A stretch of DNA of 64,000 nt. Origin: Hymenobacter nivis. Its GTDB lineage: Bacteria > Bacteroidota > Bacteroidia > Cytophagales > Hymenobacteraceae. The stretch spans positions 2,604,001-2,668,000 of the forward strand of contig NZ_CP029145.1 in the NCBI RefSeq assembly GCF_003149515.1, given 5' to 3'. The position numbers were made by a program, and so were the translations under genes. Shown piece after piece: positions 27,354 to 36,809 of this stretch. The notes below the pieces were generated by a model that did not search any database, was not told the origin of the DNA, and worked only from the letters and a program-made list of their open reading frames with translations. Every line of letters starts with the position of its first letter. Position 1 is the stretch's first letter.

Positions 27354-30185
27354 TTACAGCGTGATGTTCACGCGGGCGAAGTAGTAGGCGCCGCTGAAGC
27401 CGAACTGGTTGGCGCTGTAGAGGAAGCGGCCGCGGTTCGAGTTGTCGAGCCCCGAGCTGTAGCTCAGGTCGGGCTGGGTAGAGCCGGCGGGCTGGGGCGC
27501 GTTGAAGTTGGCGGCGTTGTTGCGCGGGTTCACGATGAGCTGGTCGGGGTAGACGTTGAATAGGTTGTTCACCCCGATGATGAGACCCACCTGCTTGGTG
27601 ACCTGGGCGCTGAGCGTGAGGTCCGTAATCCACTTGGCCGAGAACGTCTGGTCGAGGAAAGCGCGGGCAGGGTCGGGGTCGGCGGTTTTGATTTCGCCGA
27701 AGCGCACCGAGCGGCCCTCAATACCGAAAATGCCGTAGGTGTAGGCGGCCGAAAGGGCGATTTTGCTGCGCGGGTTACCGCTTTCAAGGCGGGTGCGCTG
27801 GGCGCGGTCAAACAGCGTGTTTTGTAGGTTGCTGGTGCCGGGGGTCTGGTCGTTGTTCACCGTCGACGACGAGCTGTTGAAATTCGTCACCACCGTTTGG
27901 TTGAAGTTGGCGGCGGCCATCAGCACCAGGCGGCTTTTGTCGCCCAGCGGTAGGCGCTCGTTCATCACAATGTCAATGCCCTTGGTGCGGGTGTTCACGG
28001 CATTGGCGAAGAACTGCACCCGGCTCACGGGCAGCGTACCCAGGATGGCGGCTACCGTGGGATTGGTACGCGTGAACTGCGCCGAGAGCACAATCCGGTC
28101 CTTGATGTCAATCAGGTAGGCGTCGGCCGTGAGGGTGAAGCCGCCCGACTTGGCGGTGAGGCCTACGCCGTAGTTGGTCGATTTTTCCTGCCGGAGCGGC
28201 TCCACGCCGAAGCCCTGCTGGCCGGTGCCGCCGGCCGTGTAGCTGTTGCGCACGATGGGGTTGTCGTTGTTCACGGTGAGCACCTGGTTGGCCACGCCGC
28301 TCACAAACTGGGTGCTGGTGTTACTGAAGTAGCGCTGCTGGAGCGAGGGGGCCCGGAAGCCGTTGCCCAGCGAGCCACGCAGGGCCACCGCGTCGGTGAT
28401 GCTGTAGCGCAGCCCCAGCTGGCCACTTACGTTGCCGCCGAAGTCGCTGTAGTTTTCGGCCCGGCCGGCGGCGTGGATGAGCAGCTTATCGGTGATGTCG
28501 CTCTCCAGATCGAGGTAGCCGGCCACGTTGGTGCGGCCCTTGTTCACCTCGTCCTGCGGCTGGTAGCCGGGGAATACCTGCGAGCCCGACGCCGTGGGCG
28601 CAGTGCTAATCTGCCGCCCGCCGTTGATGTACGAGGCGTACTCGCCCCGACCGATCAGGAAGTTATCGTAGCGAAACTCGCCGCCGAAGGCCACGTTGAG
28701 GTTGGCCAGGGGCCCCACCTCGATGAAGCGACGCGAGAAGCCCAGGTTGGTCGTGTTCTGCAAAAAGGCCAGGCGGCCGGCGTAGAAGCTGGTCGGGTTC
28801 ACGCCCACCAGGTTGGGGCCCTGCGGCAGCGAGGCGTTCACGGAATTGTCTACGTTGTAGGCCAGTTCGTTGCGGCCGAAGGTGTTGCTCAAATCGACGG
28901 CGAAGCCTGCGAAGTTGTTGCGCACGCCCACAATGGCCGACTGGTCGTAGATGGTGGTGTTGATGAACGGCAGGAAGCCGTTGGGGAAGAGGTTCAGGTC
29001 GCTCTGGGTGGCCTGGTTGGGCAGGCGGTTGAAGCCGGAGCCGCGGCCGGTGCGGTACGAGGCGCCGCCCGATACGTACAGCTCGTAGCCGCCGCCCAGG
29101 CGGTAGCCGCCGTTGATAAAACCACCGAAGTTGCGCGTTGCCGACTGGCCTACGCGCAGGTCGTTGCGATTAAAGCCGTTCTGCGCCACCAGGGCGTCGT
29201 CCTGGGCTTTCAGGTCGCGGCGGGCTTGCTCAGTGGTGGCCGAGGCGGGGTAGTTGCCGCCGCTGCCCAGGTAGATGAGCGGGGCGGTGTCGGTGAAGCC
29301 GCGGTCGGTGTAGGCGCGGTTCAGGAACTGGCCGCTGAGGTCGAGGAAGCCGCGCTTGTTCAGCCCGATGCCCACGTTGAAGTCGACCTGCTCGGTTTTG
29401 CCGTCGCTCTGCGTCGTCTGGCCATATAGCGCACTGCTACTCACGCCGGTCGAGTCGTCCTTCAGCTGAATGTTAATCACGCCCGCAATGGCATCGGAGC
29501 CGTAGAGGGCCGCCGCGCCGTCGCGCAGCACTTCGATGCGCTTGATGCTGGCCGTTGGAATCACGTTCAAATCGGTGCCCACCGAGCCGCGCCCGATGGT
29601 GCCGTTGATGTTCACCAGCGCCGAGTTGTGGCGGCGCTTGCCGTTCACGAGCACCAGCACCTGGTCGGGGCCCAGGCCACGCAGGCTGGCGGGGTCCACA
29701 AAGTCAGTACCGTCGGAAATGGACTGGCGCGACGACTGGAACGAGGGTGCGGCGTAGGTCAGCACCTGGCTCACGTCGGTCTGGGCAAAAGCCTTGATTT
29801 CGCGGGCCGAAATCACGTCTACCGGGGCCGTGGTCAGCACGTTGGAGCGGCCCTCGGTCACGCGCGAGCCGGTCACTACCACGTCGCCCAGGTCGGTGGC
29901 CGAGGTTACCAGGCGCACGTCGAGGCGGATACGGCCGTTGAGTGGAATCTGCTGCGTGGCGAAGCCAATGGCCTGCACCGTGATGGTAGCCGTGGGGGCC
30001 ACGCTCAGCGAAAATTCACCGTTGGCCCCCGTGCCGGTGCCGTTGGTAGTGCCGCGCTCGAGCACGGTGGCCCCGGGCAGGGCCTCGCCCTGGGCCCCTA
30101 GCACGCGGCCAGTGACGGTGACGTTCTGCGCGTGCACGGCCAGGGCCGTAACTGCGAACAGGGGCGTGAGTAAGAGTTTTTTCAT
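27354..30185 (-). CDS. TonB-dependent outer membrane receptor
   Basis: 943 residues. Signal peptide (MKKLLLTPLFAVTALAVHAQ) fixes the start at 30185. A carboxypeptidase-regulatory-like domain follows (about 22-105: VTGRVLGAQGEALPGATVLE). The plug domain has TDLGDVVVTGSRVTEGRSN, ISAREIKAF and LRDGAAALYGSDAIAGVINI. A beta-barrel ends in an aromatic/Leu C-terminus (YYFARVNITL). It imports a siderophore, vitamin or oligomer; the substrate cannot be read. The plug lacks the SusC-type NEVVVVGYG signature and no SusD gene is adjacent, so this is an ordinary receptor. The AT-rich 30186-30482 is its likely promoter region. Confidence 0.93.
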   Translation of the reverse strand: MKKLLLTPLFAVTALAVHAQNVTVTGRVLGAQGEALPGATVLERGTTNGTGTGANGEFSLSVAPTATITVQAIGFATQQIPLNGRIRLDVRLVTSATDLGDVVVTGSRVTEGRSNVLTTAPVDVISAREIKAFAQTDVSQVLTYAAPSFQSSRQSISDGTDFVDPASLRGLGPDQVLVLVNGKRRHNSALVNINGTIGRGSVGTDLNVIPTASIKRIEVLRDGAAALYGSDAIAGVINIQLKDDSTGVSSSALYGQTTQSDGKTEQVDFNVGIGLNKRGFLDLSGQFLNRAYTDRGFTDTAPLIYLGSGGNYPASATTEQARRDLKAQDDALVAQNGFNRNDLRVGQSATRNFGGFINGGYRLGGGYELYVSGGASYRTGRGSGFNRLPNQATQSDLNLFPNGFLPFINTTIYDQSAIVGVRNNFAGFAVDLSNTFGRNELAYNVDNSVNASLPQGPNLVGVNPTSFYAGRLAFLQNTTNLGFSRRFIEVGPLANLNVAFGGEFRYDNFLIGRGEYASYINGGRQISTAPTASGSQVFPGYQPQDEVNKGRTNVAGYLDLESDITDKLLIHAAGRAENYSDFGGNVSGQLGLRYSITDAVALRGSLGNGFRAPSLQQRYFSNTSTQFVSGVANQVLTVNNDNPIVRNSYTAGGTGQQGFGVEPLRQEKSTNYGVGLTAKSGGFTLTADAYLIDIKDRIVLSAQFTRTNPTVAAILGTLPVSRVQFFANAVNTRTKGIDIVMNERLPLGDKSRLVLMAAANFNQTVVTNFNSSSSTVNNDQTPGTSNLQNTLFDRAQRTRLESGNPRSKIALSAAYTYGIFGIEGRSVRFGEIKTADPDPARAFLDQTFSAKWITDLTLSAQVTKQVGLIIGVNNLFNVYPDQLIVNPRNNAANFNAPQPAGSTQPDLSYSSGLDNSNRGRFLYSANQFGFSGAYYFARVNITL

Positions 30186-30482
30186 GCAGGAAACGAGGTA
30201 TTGAAATAAAAAAGGAGGAAACCGATCAAGTTCAGCGGCTGCAAAAGCTTGGGCCGCCGTATTCCAACCAATGTAACAATTATTCTTCCGAAAAAAACAA
30301 AACCGTAGCCAGCGGCCGCCCAAGAAGCCAAGTGCCTGCCACCGAAAGTTCCGTTGCATCCACTGCCACCGCAACAAAGTCATCCAAACCGTGCCCATAA
30401 GCAGGAAGTATTGCGCAATGTTACCGCAATACTTTCGCAACTTTATAGCACCACCGCCATTGGCGGCTGCCCTCTGGGCTGG

Positions 30483-31191
30483 CTAGCGCAGCCGATAGGC
30501 CACGCCCCAGCGCAGCGTGCGAACGTAGGCCTCGCGCACGGGCCCGCCCACCAGGCCCGCCTGGGCGTTGGCAGAGCCGTAAGAATAGCTGGCATTGACG
30601 CCCACCCGGCCGCGCCACGCGGTGGCATCGGCCCGCAAGCGGCCGTCGAAGGGGAAGCGGCCGCCACGGTCGGTGTTCGTGGCCCACGCCGTGCCGTTGT
30701 TGTAGGTGCCGTGGCCCGTTTCGCGGGCGCTGAGCTGGCCAGCCAGCTCGGGGCCCGCCAACACACCGAGGGCCAGCAACGCCACCTTAAAGCGGTGGCC
30801 CAGCCCCGGTCCTGGGACCGCAAGTGCGCACGGCCGATGGCGGCGTACGCCGTGTTGGCGTAGCCGGCCAAGTAATGGAGGGTAGCGAGACCGTGCGGCT
30901 CCGCGCCCAATCGTAGCCCAGGTCGAACGCCAGCAGGCCCTAGCGCCGGCCCACCCGCTGCACGCGCCCGCCCAGGGCGAAGCCCGTGCCCAGCCGGCTG
31001 CCGTAGGGGTTGTTGGTGTAGCCGCGCTCGGAACCGGCGTAGCTGCGGTAGTTGCCGAACGATGTGGCTTCGGTGCCGCTGCCCCGGTACTGGGAAAAGC
31101 TGGCCCCAACCTGGCCAATCAGCTCGGTGTGCTGGGCCGCTGCTGGCGCGGCCAGGGCCAGCAGCGGCACGAGTAGTAAGCGTGTTTTCAC
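30483..31191 (-). pseudogene. Broken outer membrane beta-barrel-like protein gene
   Basis: It starts with GTG at 31191 and a signal peptide (VKTRLLLVPLLALAAPAAAQ), then HTELIGQVGASFSQYRGSG and TNNPYGSRLGTGFALGGRV. TAG at 30942-30940 stops the frame after RVGRR. Homologous-looking sequence continues as GLLAFDLGYDW, then after a 1-base shift near 30900 as GLATLHYLAGYANTAYAAIG, then after another shift near 30800 as LGHRFKVALLALGVLAGPEL, ending WGVAYRLR at 30483. One nonsense change and two frameshifts mean no full product. Alternating hydrophobic strands suggest a small barrel; the family is unknown. Confidence 0.75.
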
Positions 31192-31284
31192 TGGCGGACG
31201 GGCATTGGGTGGAAAGCTGGCAGTGCGCAACTGTTTCGGGATACCGCTTGCTCCCAAAGCGTTGCATTAGTGGGGAGCGGTATT

Positions 31285-32007
31285 TCACTTCAATAATTCC
31301 TGCACTACGGGTAGCACCTGCTGGGCCCAGCCCTGCAGGTGGGGCCCCGTGTAGTGCAGGCCGTCGGCGGTGAACTGGCTGGCGTCGCCAGCGGCGGCGC
31401 GGGTGGTGGGCGTGATGTCGACGCAGGCCACGCCGGCCCGGCGGCACTCGTCCTGGGCCAGGGCGTTGAACTGGTCAATTTCGCGGCCGATTTGGGCCCG
31501 GTCGCGGCCCTCGGCGAAGGGCGCCTGGCCCCAGTCGGGAATGCTGAGTACGACCACCCGGCCGAACCGCCCGCCGGCCAGCCGCGCGGCCGCGGCCAGT
31601 AGCTGCCGAAACTTGGCGCGGTAAGCAGCCTGGCTCAGGCCCCGGTACTGGTTGTTGACGCCAATCAGCAGCGATACCAGACCGTAAGTAGCGGGGCGAT
31701 GGGCAGCCCGGACGGCAGTTTGCAGCTGGCCGGTGGTCCAGCCGGTGCGGGCAATGATGTCGGGGTCGGCCAGGGCCCCGCCCTGCCGGCGCACCAGCCC
31801 AGCCAGCTGCACGGGCCAGCGGTCGGCCGCGGCCGCGCCTTCGCCGATGGTGTAGGAATCGCCGAGGGCTAAAAAAGCGGGGCCGCTGGCAGGCACAGAA
31901 GAAGCAATAGACACGGTAGCGACGGGAAGTTTGGGGGCGCAGGCGGCCAGGAATACGGCGAACGAAAGCAAGAAGCGCACAGCTTGGATGCCCCAGTGCC
32001 CCCCCAC
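31285..32007 (-). CDS. SGNH/GDSL hydrolase, lipoprotein
   Basis: 240 residues. A lipobox-like LAAC (C23) follows a hydrophobic segment. SGNH blocks: ALGDSYTIGEG with nucleophile S51, then SLLIGVNNQY (Asn block), and TADGLHYTGPHLQ with the Asp-His pair. It is probably an esterase or lipase acting outside the cytoplasmic membrane, possibly in the periplasm or on the outer membrane. The substrate is unknown. The start could also be a few codons later. Confidence 0.87.
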   Translation of the reverse strand: MGGHWGIQAVRFLLSFAVFLAACAPKLPVATVSIASSVPASGPAFLALGDSYTIGEGAAAADRWPVQLAGLVRRQGGALADPDIIARTGWTTGQLQTAVRAAHRPATYGLVSLLIGVNNQYRGLSQAAYRAKFRQLLAAAARLAGGRFGRVVVLSIPDWGQAPFAEGRDRAQIGREIDQFNALAQDECRRAGVACVDITPTTRAAAGDASQFTADGLHYTGPHLQGWAQQVLPVVQELLK

Positions 32008-32084
32008 CTGCAGCGCGCGGGGCGAGCTGGGTTTGGGGACCCGCGCCCAGCTACTTGGCCATCAAGCCCCTAGCTTATACTAGT

Positions 32085-32174
32085 CAGCAGGGTGCGGGGC
32101 TTGCCCCTGTCCGTCGTCGCACGATTGGCGCGCTTCGTGCAACGACGGGCGGGGGCAAGCCCCGCACCCTACTG
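32085..32174. repeat. Palindromic intergenic repeat, GGGTGCGGGGCTTGCCCC type
   Basis: Arms AGGGTGCGGGGCTTGCCCC and GGGGCAAGCCCCGCACCCT, extended on both sides and inward by CCGTCGT/ACGACGG, give a 35 to 37-bp imperfect stem over a short spacer. It fills the gap between the SGNH hydrolase and the PLP lyase. Confidence 0.88.
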
Positions 32175-32207
32175 CGCGACGAGTATAATGGAAACCCCGC
32201 GGGGGCC

Positions 32208-33347
32208 CTAGCCAATGGCCTGGGCCAGGTCCTCAATCAGGTCCTCGGCGTCCTCGATACCCACGCTCAGGCGGATAAGCGAGTCCGACAGGCCGGCCTT
32301 GCGGCGCTGCTCCGGTGGGATGCTGGCGTGCGTCATGGTGGCGGGGTGGCCGCTGAGGCTTTCCACGCCGCCCAGGCTTTCGGCCAGGGTGAAGAGCTGG
32401 AATTTCTCGAGCACGGCAATGGCGTCTTCCTTTTTGTCACCTTTCAGCACGAACGAAATCATGCCCCCGAAATCGCGCATCTGCCGGGCGGCCACGGCGT
32501 GGTTGGGGTGGTTTTCGAAGCCGGGCCAATACACGTGCTCCACTTTCGGGTTTTGGCGCAGGTATTCGGCCACGGCGCGGCCGTTTTCGCAGTGGCGCTG
32601 CATCCGCAGGTGCAGGGTTTTGAGGCCGCGCAGCACCAGGAAGCAATCCTGGGGCCCCGGCGTACCGCCGCAGGCGTTCTGGTAAAAGCTCAGGCGCTCC
32701 AGCAGCTCGTCGCTGTTGAAAACCAGGGCCCCCATCACAGTATCAGAGTGGCCGGCCATGTACTTGGTGAGTGAGTACACCACGATGTCGGCCCCCAATT
32801 CCAGCGGCAGCTGCAGGTAGGGCGTGCTGAAGGTGTTGTCCACGGCAAGCAGGGCCCCGGCTTCTTTGGCAATGGCGGCCACGCCGGCAATGTCGATGAC
32901 GTTGAGCAGCGGGTTGGTGGGCGTTTCTACCCAAATGAGCTTGGTGTTGGGGTTAACGGCGGCGCGCACCGCGGCCAGGTCGCGCATCGGCACGAAGTGG
33001 CACACGATACCCAGCGGCTCGTACACCTTGGTGAAGAGCCGGTAGCTGCCACCGTAGAGGTCGTCGGTCGAAATCAGCTCGTCGCCCGGCTTGAGCAGCT
33101 TCATTACGCAATCAATGGCCGCCATGCCCGAGGCAAAGGCCAGGCCGTGCTGGCCGTCGTCGAGGGCTGCCAGGGCATCTTGCAGTTGGGTGCGGGTGGG
33201 GTTGTGGGTGCGCGAGTACTCGAAGCCCTTGTTGACGCCGGGCGAAACTTGGGCGTAGGTCGAGGTCTGGTAGATGGGCGTCATGATGGCCCCGGTGGTG
33301 GGATCGGGGTGCACGCCGGCGTGGATGGCTTTGGTGGCGAATTTCAT
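32208..33347 (-). CDS. Cystathionine gamma-synthase/lyase family PLP enzyme
   Basis: 379 residues, the usual length. PLP lysine K195 in YSLTKYMAGHSD, cofactor aspartate D170 (AVDNTFSTP), N-terminal Tyr-Arg pair (FEYSRTHNPTR), GMAAI and SLGGVESLSGHPATMTH near the end. These are hallmarks of Cys/Met metabolism gamma-family enzymes. Synthase (metB) and lyase functions cannot be separated by eye. No methionine genes or SAM riboswitch lie beside it. The stop TAG is followed by GGCCCC. Confidence 0.93.
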   Translation of the reverse strand: MKFATKAIHAGVHPDPTTGAIMTPIYQTSTYAQVSPGVNKGFEYSRTHNPTRTQLQDALAALDDGQHGLAFASGMAAIDCVMKLLKPGDELISTDDLYGGSYRLFTKVYEPLGIVCHFVPMRDLAAVRAAVNPNTKLIWVETPTNPLLNVIDIAGVAAIAKEAGALLAVDNTFSTPYLQLPLELGADIVVYSLTKYMAGHSDTVMGALVFNSDELLERLSFYQNACGGTPGPQDCFLVLRGLKTLHLRMQRHCENGRAVAEYLRQNPKVEHVYWPGFENHPNHAVAARQMRDFGGMISFVLKGDKKEDAIAVLEKFQLFTLAESLGGVESLSGHPATMTHASIPPEQRRKAGLSDSLIRLSVGIEDAEDLIEDLAQAIG

Positions 33348-33543
33348 GGGTGGGCAGGAAGGGCGGGGAGCCGGTGAGAATCAAGTTGGCGACAAAGGTC
33401 GGGGGCCGCGCCCACAAGGCAAGCGACGGGTAGTTTATGCATGGTAATATTAAATTTATTACATATTTTTAGCTCTGGCCAATTCCCTGTAAATGCGCCT
33501 GAGTTCCTTGTTTAACAGCTCACATCTCTCTTCTTCCCGCACA

Positions 33544-35339
33544 ATGAAAAACCTGCTACTCGCTGCTTTGCTAGCCCTGTTGCTAACGGCGCCGGCTGGG
33601 GCCCAGCCGGGTATTCCCACCATGCGCACCCTGCCGCAGCTCCAGGATTCGCTGCGGGCCGTGATGACCCGCGAACACATTCCGGGGCTGATGCTCACGC
33701 TGGTCAGCCACGACTCGGTGCTGTTTGAAGGGGGCTTAGGGCTGGCCGGTGTGACCGCTAAACGGCCCGTGACGGCCCACACGCTCTTTCGCATCGGCTC
33801 GGTCACGAAGACCTTTATCACCGCCGGCCTCATGCAGCTCATCGAGCAGGGCAAGCTGCACCTGAACGACGAGGTGCACAAAATTGCCCCTGAAATCCCC
33901 ATCGACAACCCCTGGGAAGCCACCGACCCCGTGCGCATGGTGCACCTGCTGGAGCACACCGCCGGCTTCGACGACGTGGACCTCAACCACATGTACAACA
34001 ATACGGCTACCGACCCCCGCGGGCCGGCCGTCCTGGCTATATTTCGGAACGAGCTGCACTGCCGCTGGCGGCCCGGCGAACGCATGAGCTATTCCAACCC
34101 TGGCTACCAAGTGGCGGGCTACCTGCTCGAAAAGTTCAGCGGCCAGCCCTACGAGCAGTACCTCACCGCGCACTTTTTGCGCCCGCTGGCCATGCCCGAT
34201 GCCAGCCCGGCGCTGCGCATCGTGCCCGGCCCCGGCATGTCGCGGGGCTACAGCTACGCCGATGGGCGTTACCGGACCCTCCCCCTTCTGCCCACCTACG
34301 TCGGCCCGGCCAGCTCGATGAGTGCCTCGGCGGCCGACATGACTCAGTGAGTGAAGTTTTTTCTGCACGACGGCCACGCCCCCGATGGCCACGTCCTGCT
34401 GCAGCCTGCCAGCCTACGCGCGCTGGAAACCGTGCACTCTTCCCTGGCCAGCCGCGCGGGCCTACCCACCGGTTATGGCCTGGCCAATCCCCCGTCGGGG
34501 CTGAGAGGAAAAGCTACCTTTCGGGGCCACAACGGGAGTATTGCCGGATTTATCAGCGCCTTTGGCTACAACCGCGAGCTGGGCATGGGCTATGCCTCTC
34601 GAACAACGGCGGGCAGCGCGCCCCCAAGCTGGAACAGCTGGTGCAAGCATTTTTGCTGCGGCAGTTGCCCCCGCGCGGGCCAGCGCCCGCGGTGCCGCTC
34701 GATACCGCAGCCGTGGCGCTCTACCTCGGCCACTACCGGAGCGCTGCACCGCGCCAAGAGCTGACCAGCATTGCCAACTACCTGGCCGGCAGCGGCAACC
34801 TGCGCCGGCAAGGCAATCTGTTGCTGGTCGAACCCCTCATCGGCAAGGCCGGTACCCTGCTGCCCACCGGCCAGCTCACCTTCCGCCTCCCGAATCAGCA
34901 AACGGCCACCATTGTGCTCGCGCAGGACAAAGAAGGCCGGCGGGTGCTCATAACCAGTATGCCAATAGCGCAAGCTGATTATGCGCTGGCGGTGGGGTTC
35001 TGGTGGTGGCTGCCCCCGGCCCTGCTCGCCCTTTCCGTACTACTGATCATCACCAGCAGCTTGGCCGCGCTGGTGGGTCTGGTACGGGTGCTGCGCCATA
35101 AGCTTCCACGGGCGCAGCTGCTGCCCCGCCTGCTGCCGCTACTGGCGCTGGGCGCGCTGGCCACTACGGCGTGGGGGCTGGCAAGCCTCATTGGCCACCT
35201 CACGACGGACGGCCACCTGAGCACAGTAGCGTCCGTAGCCGCTTCGCTGGGGCCGTTGGTGTTCGTGGCCTGCACGGTGGCGGGGCTTGTGCTCACGGTG
35301 CGTTACTTTGGGCGTTTCCGCCGGCCCGCCGTGGCCTAG
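33544..35339 (+). pseudogene. Serine beta-lactamase-family hydrolase gene, broken
   Basis: The signal-peptide start is at 33544 (MKNLLLAALLALLLTAPAGA). The beta-lactamase/DD-peptidase fold shows SVTK (SxxK), YSNPGY (YxN) and later GHNGSIAGF. TGA at 34348-34350 interrupts MTQ-stop-VKFFLHDG where Trp is likely (TGG to TGA). Near 34595-34597 one C appears lost, moving the frame so that GMGYA continues as LSNNGGQRAP. The C-terminus has about four membrane helices (WWWLPPALLALSVLLIITSS onward), ending at 35339. Two lesions make it a pseudogene. An intact version would be a periplasmic serine hydrolase anchored by C-terminal helices. Confidence 0.85.
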
Positions 35340-35469
35340 CACCTACTGCTCACCTACAGGGCCCTGGGCTGACTGGCTGGCGGCGGTGCTGGGCGCGTGT
35401 GGCTGGATGAGCCTCCGGCTTTGGGCGGTGTAAAACCCACCGACCGGGCCGGGTGCGCCGCGCCGCCGT

Positions 35470-35516
35470 AAACGGGCCTACCCGCGCCGGCACCATCCGG
35501 CGGGGTAGGCCCGTTC
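35470..35516 (+). terminator. Terminator-like hairpin before the VTT gene
   Basis: AAACGGGCCTACCCGCGCCGG pairs with CCGGCGGGGTAGGCCCGTT (one bulge) across CACCAT and is followed by CTTT. Confidence 0.65.
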
Positions 35517-35549
35517 TTTGGGGCCCCGGCCCCACCCTTACCGTTTCCG

Positions 35550-36275
35550 ATGGCTTTTTTGCGCGCGCTTTTTCAGAAGAATTTCTCCACCCTGCTCACC
35601 ATGTTCCTGCTGGTGGCCGTGCCGCTACTGGGCTCGTCGGCGGTGGCGGCGGTGCTCTACCGGCACCAGCACCTGCTCGAAGGGCTGCGCTGGGGCCCCG
35701 CGCTGCTGTACTTCGCCCTCACGGCCGTCACGATGGCCTTTGCCCTCACACCCACCACGTTCGTGGCCATTGCCACGGGCTACTACTTTGGCTGGGCGGG
35801 GCTACCGGGCATGGTGGCGGCCTACGCCGTGGCCGCCGCCATCGGCTACGAGCTGGCCCTGCGCCTCGACCACGGCAAGCTGCGCCAGTTCCTGCACTTA
35901 TTCCCCAAGGCCGGGGGCGTGGTAGATGAGCTGCAAACCCAAAGCTGGTCGCTCATCATCCTTACGCGCCTCTCGCCGGTGCTGCCGTTTGCCCTCATGA
36001 CGTTCGTGCTGGCGATGGTGGGCGTGCCGCGCCGCCGCTTCCTGGCCGCCTCGGTGGCGGGGATGCTACCGCGCAGCCTGTTTTTCTACTGGCTCGGCAC
36101 CGAGGCCTCCGACGTGCTGGCCCTGCTCCGCAACCCCGACCAGGGGGCCCTGAGCAAGCTCGTGCTGGTGGGCCTGGTGGCGGCTTCGCTATTCGGCCTG
36201 TTTTTCGTGTTCAACCGGGCCCTGAAGCGCAGCTTGCAGGCAAATGCGGCCCCCGACGCAAAAATCTTACCCTGA
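35550..36275 (+). CDS. VTT-domain (TVP38/TMEM64-like) membrane protein
   Basis: 241 residues. Five to six hydrophobic segments (about 14-34, 50-72, 75-105, 130-150, 165-185, 205-222). The family core is visible: FALTPTTFVAIATGYYFGW, AAAIGYELALRL and RLSPVLPFALMTFVLAMVGV, with the reentrant Gly/Pro-rich loops of DedA/VTT proteins, which act as lipid scramblases or flippase-like transporters. The extreme C-terminus is charged. It is a single gene after the hydrolase pseudogene. Confidence 0.88.
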   Translation: MAFLRALFQKNFSTLLTMFLLVAVPLLGSSAVAAVLYRHQHLLEGLRWGPALLYFALTAVTMAFALTPTTFVAIATGYYFGWAGLPGMVAAYAVAAAIGYELALRLDHGKLRQFLHLFPKAGGVVDELQTQSWSLIILTRLSPVLPFALMTFVLAMVGVPRRRFLAASVAGMLPRSLFFYWLGTEASDVLALLRNPDQGALSKLVLVGLVAASLFGLFFVFNRALKRSLQANAAPDAKILP

Positions 36276-36345
36276 TAATGAACGGGTTTACCCCGGCATG
36301 GCAAAAAAAGCCGGGCCAAAGTTGCGGCAGCCCCAAAAGCCTCCC

Positions 36346-36353
36346 TACCTTTG
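36346..36353 (+). promoter_or_regulatory. -7 box of tRNA-Arg
   Basis: TACCTTTG fits TAnnTTTG exactly, with TTG at 36322-36324 as -33 element (21 bases between the TTG and the TA). It lies 19 bases before the tRNA. Confidence 0.75.
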
Positions 36354-36372
36354 TGCTCCCAACAAGGGAAAT

Positions 36373-36446
36373 GGTTGTGTAGCTCAATTGGATAGAGCAT
36401 CTGACTACGAATCAGAAGGTTTAAGGTTCGACTCCTTACACGACCA
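36373..36446 (+). tRNA. tRNA-Arg(ACG)
   Basis: 74 nt. Acceptor GGTTGTG/CACGACC with one G-T pair, D-loop with AATTGGATAGAG, anticodon stem TCTGA/TCAGA with loop CTACGAA giving anticodon ACG, T-loop TTCGACT. Discriminator A at 36446; CCA is not encoded. It reads CGU and, after inosine editing, CGC and CGA. Confidence 0.96.
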
Positions 36447-36448
36447 CT

Positions 36449-36485
36449 TAAAAGGCCCTCAGCAATGCGCTAAGGGCCTTTTTTA
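36449..36485 (+). terminator. Terminator after tRNA-Arg
   Basis: AAAAGGCCCT / AGGGCCTTTT with an inner partial stem and a T6 run. Confidence 0.85.
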
Positions 36486-36809
36486 ATGCCGTTTTTAAAA
36501 AAGCCTCGATTGGCAGGGCCCTGGTACGGGGCCTCACTCGCAACGGCGTGCATATCTTTACCCTGTGCAACGGCCCTACGAATCCGTGCCCCGCTTTTGA
36601 TGATGCACCTACTTTGGCGAACGCAACGTTCACGCCCTTTCTTTTCCTTAAAGGCCCTCGGCACTGCGCCAAGGGCCTTTTTTTTATGCGCCAATCGCTA
36701 GGATTTAAGCCCGATTAAATAGTTTTTCTATCCCACGGCTCGCCAAGCGCCCCTCCCAATTATCTTCCACCATCAGTTACTACTAATTATCTACCAAGCC
36801 ATTAGTTCT
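36486..36809. other. Non-coding stretch with a second, near-identical terminator
   Basis: No convincing gene. A hairpin at 36648-36686 (AAAGGCCCTCGGCACTGCGCCAAGGGCC, here described in parts: AAAGGCCCT / AGGGCCTTT then T8) closely copies the tRNA-Arg terminator 200 bases upstream. TACTTTGG at 36610-36617 is a weak -7 candidate. The stretch may hold a short RNA or a decayed duplicate of the tRNA unit. The last 100 bases are AT-richer and should hold the promoter of the next gene. Confidence 0.5.

Noticed and set aside
27354-30185. SusC of a polysaccharide utilisation locus
   Set aside because: The plug lacks the SusC signature, no SusD-like gene follows and no glycoside hydrolases are near.
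32085-32174. SAM riboswitch upstream of the PLP enzyme
   Set aside because: The palindrome lies after the stop of the minus-strand gene, not before its start, and has no riboswitch core.
24598-35339. Alternative genetic code or stop-codon recoding for the three interrupted genes
   Set aside because: Both TAG and TGA are involved, two genes also carry frameshifts, and all intact genes end normally.
36570-36600. Decayed tRNA-Arg copy based on the shared CTACGAATC string
   Set aside because: Only nine bases match and no stems can be drawn around them.
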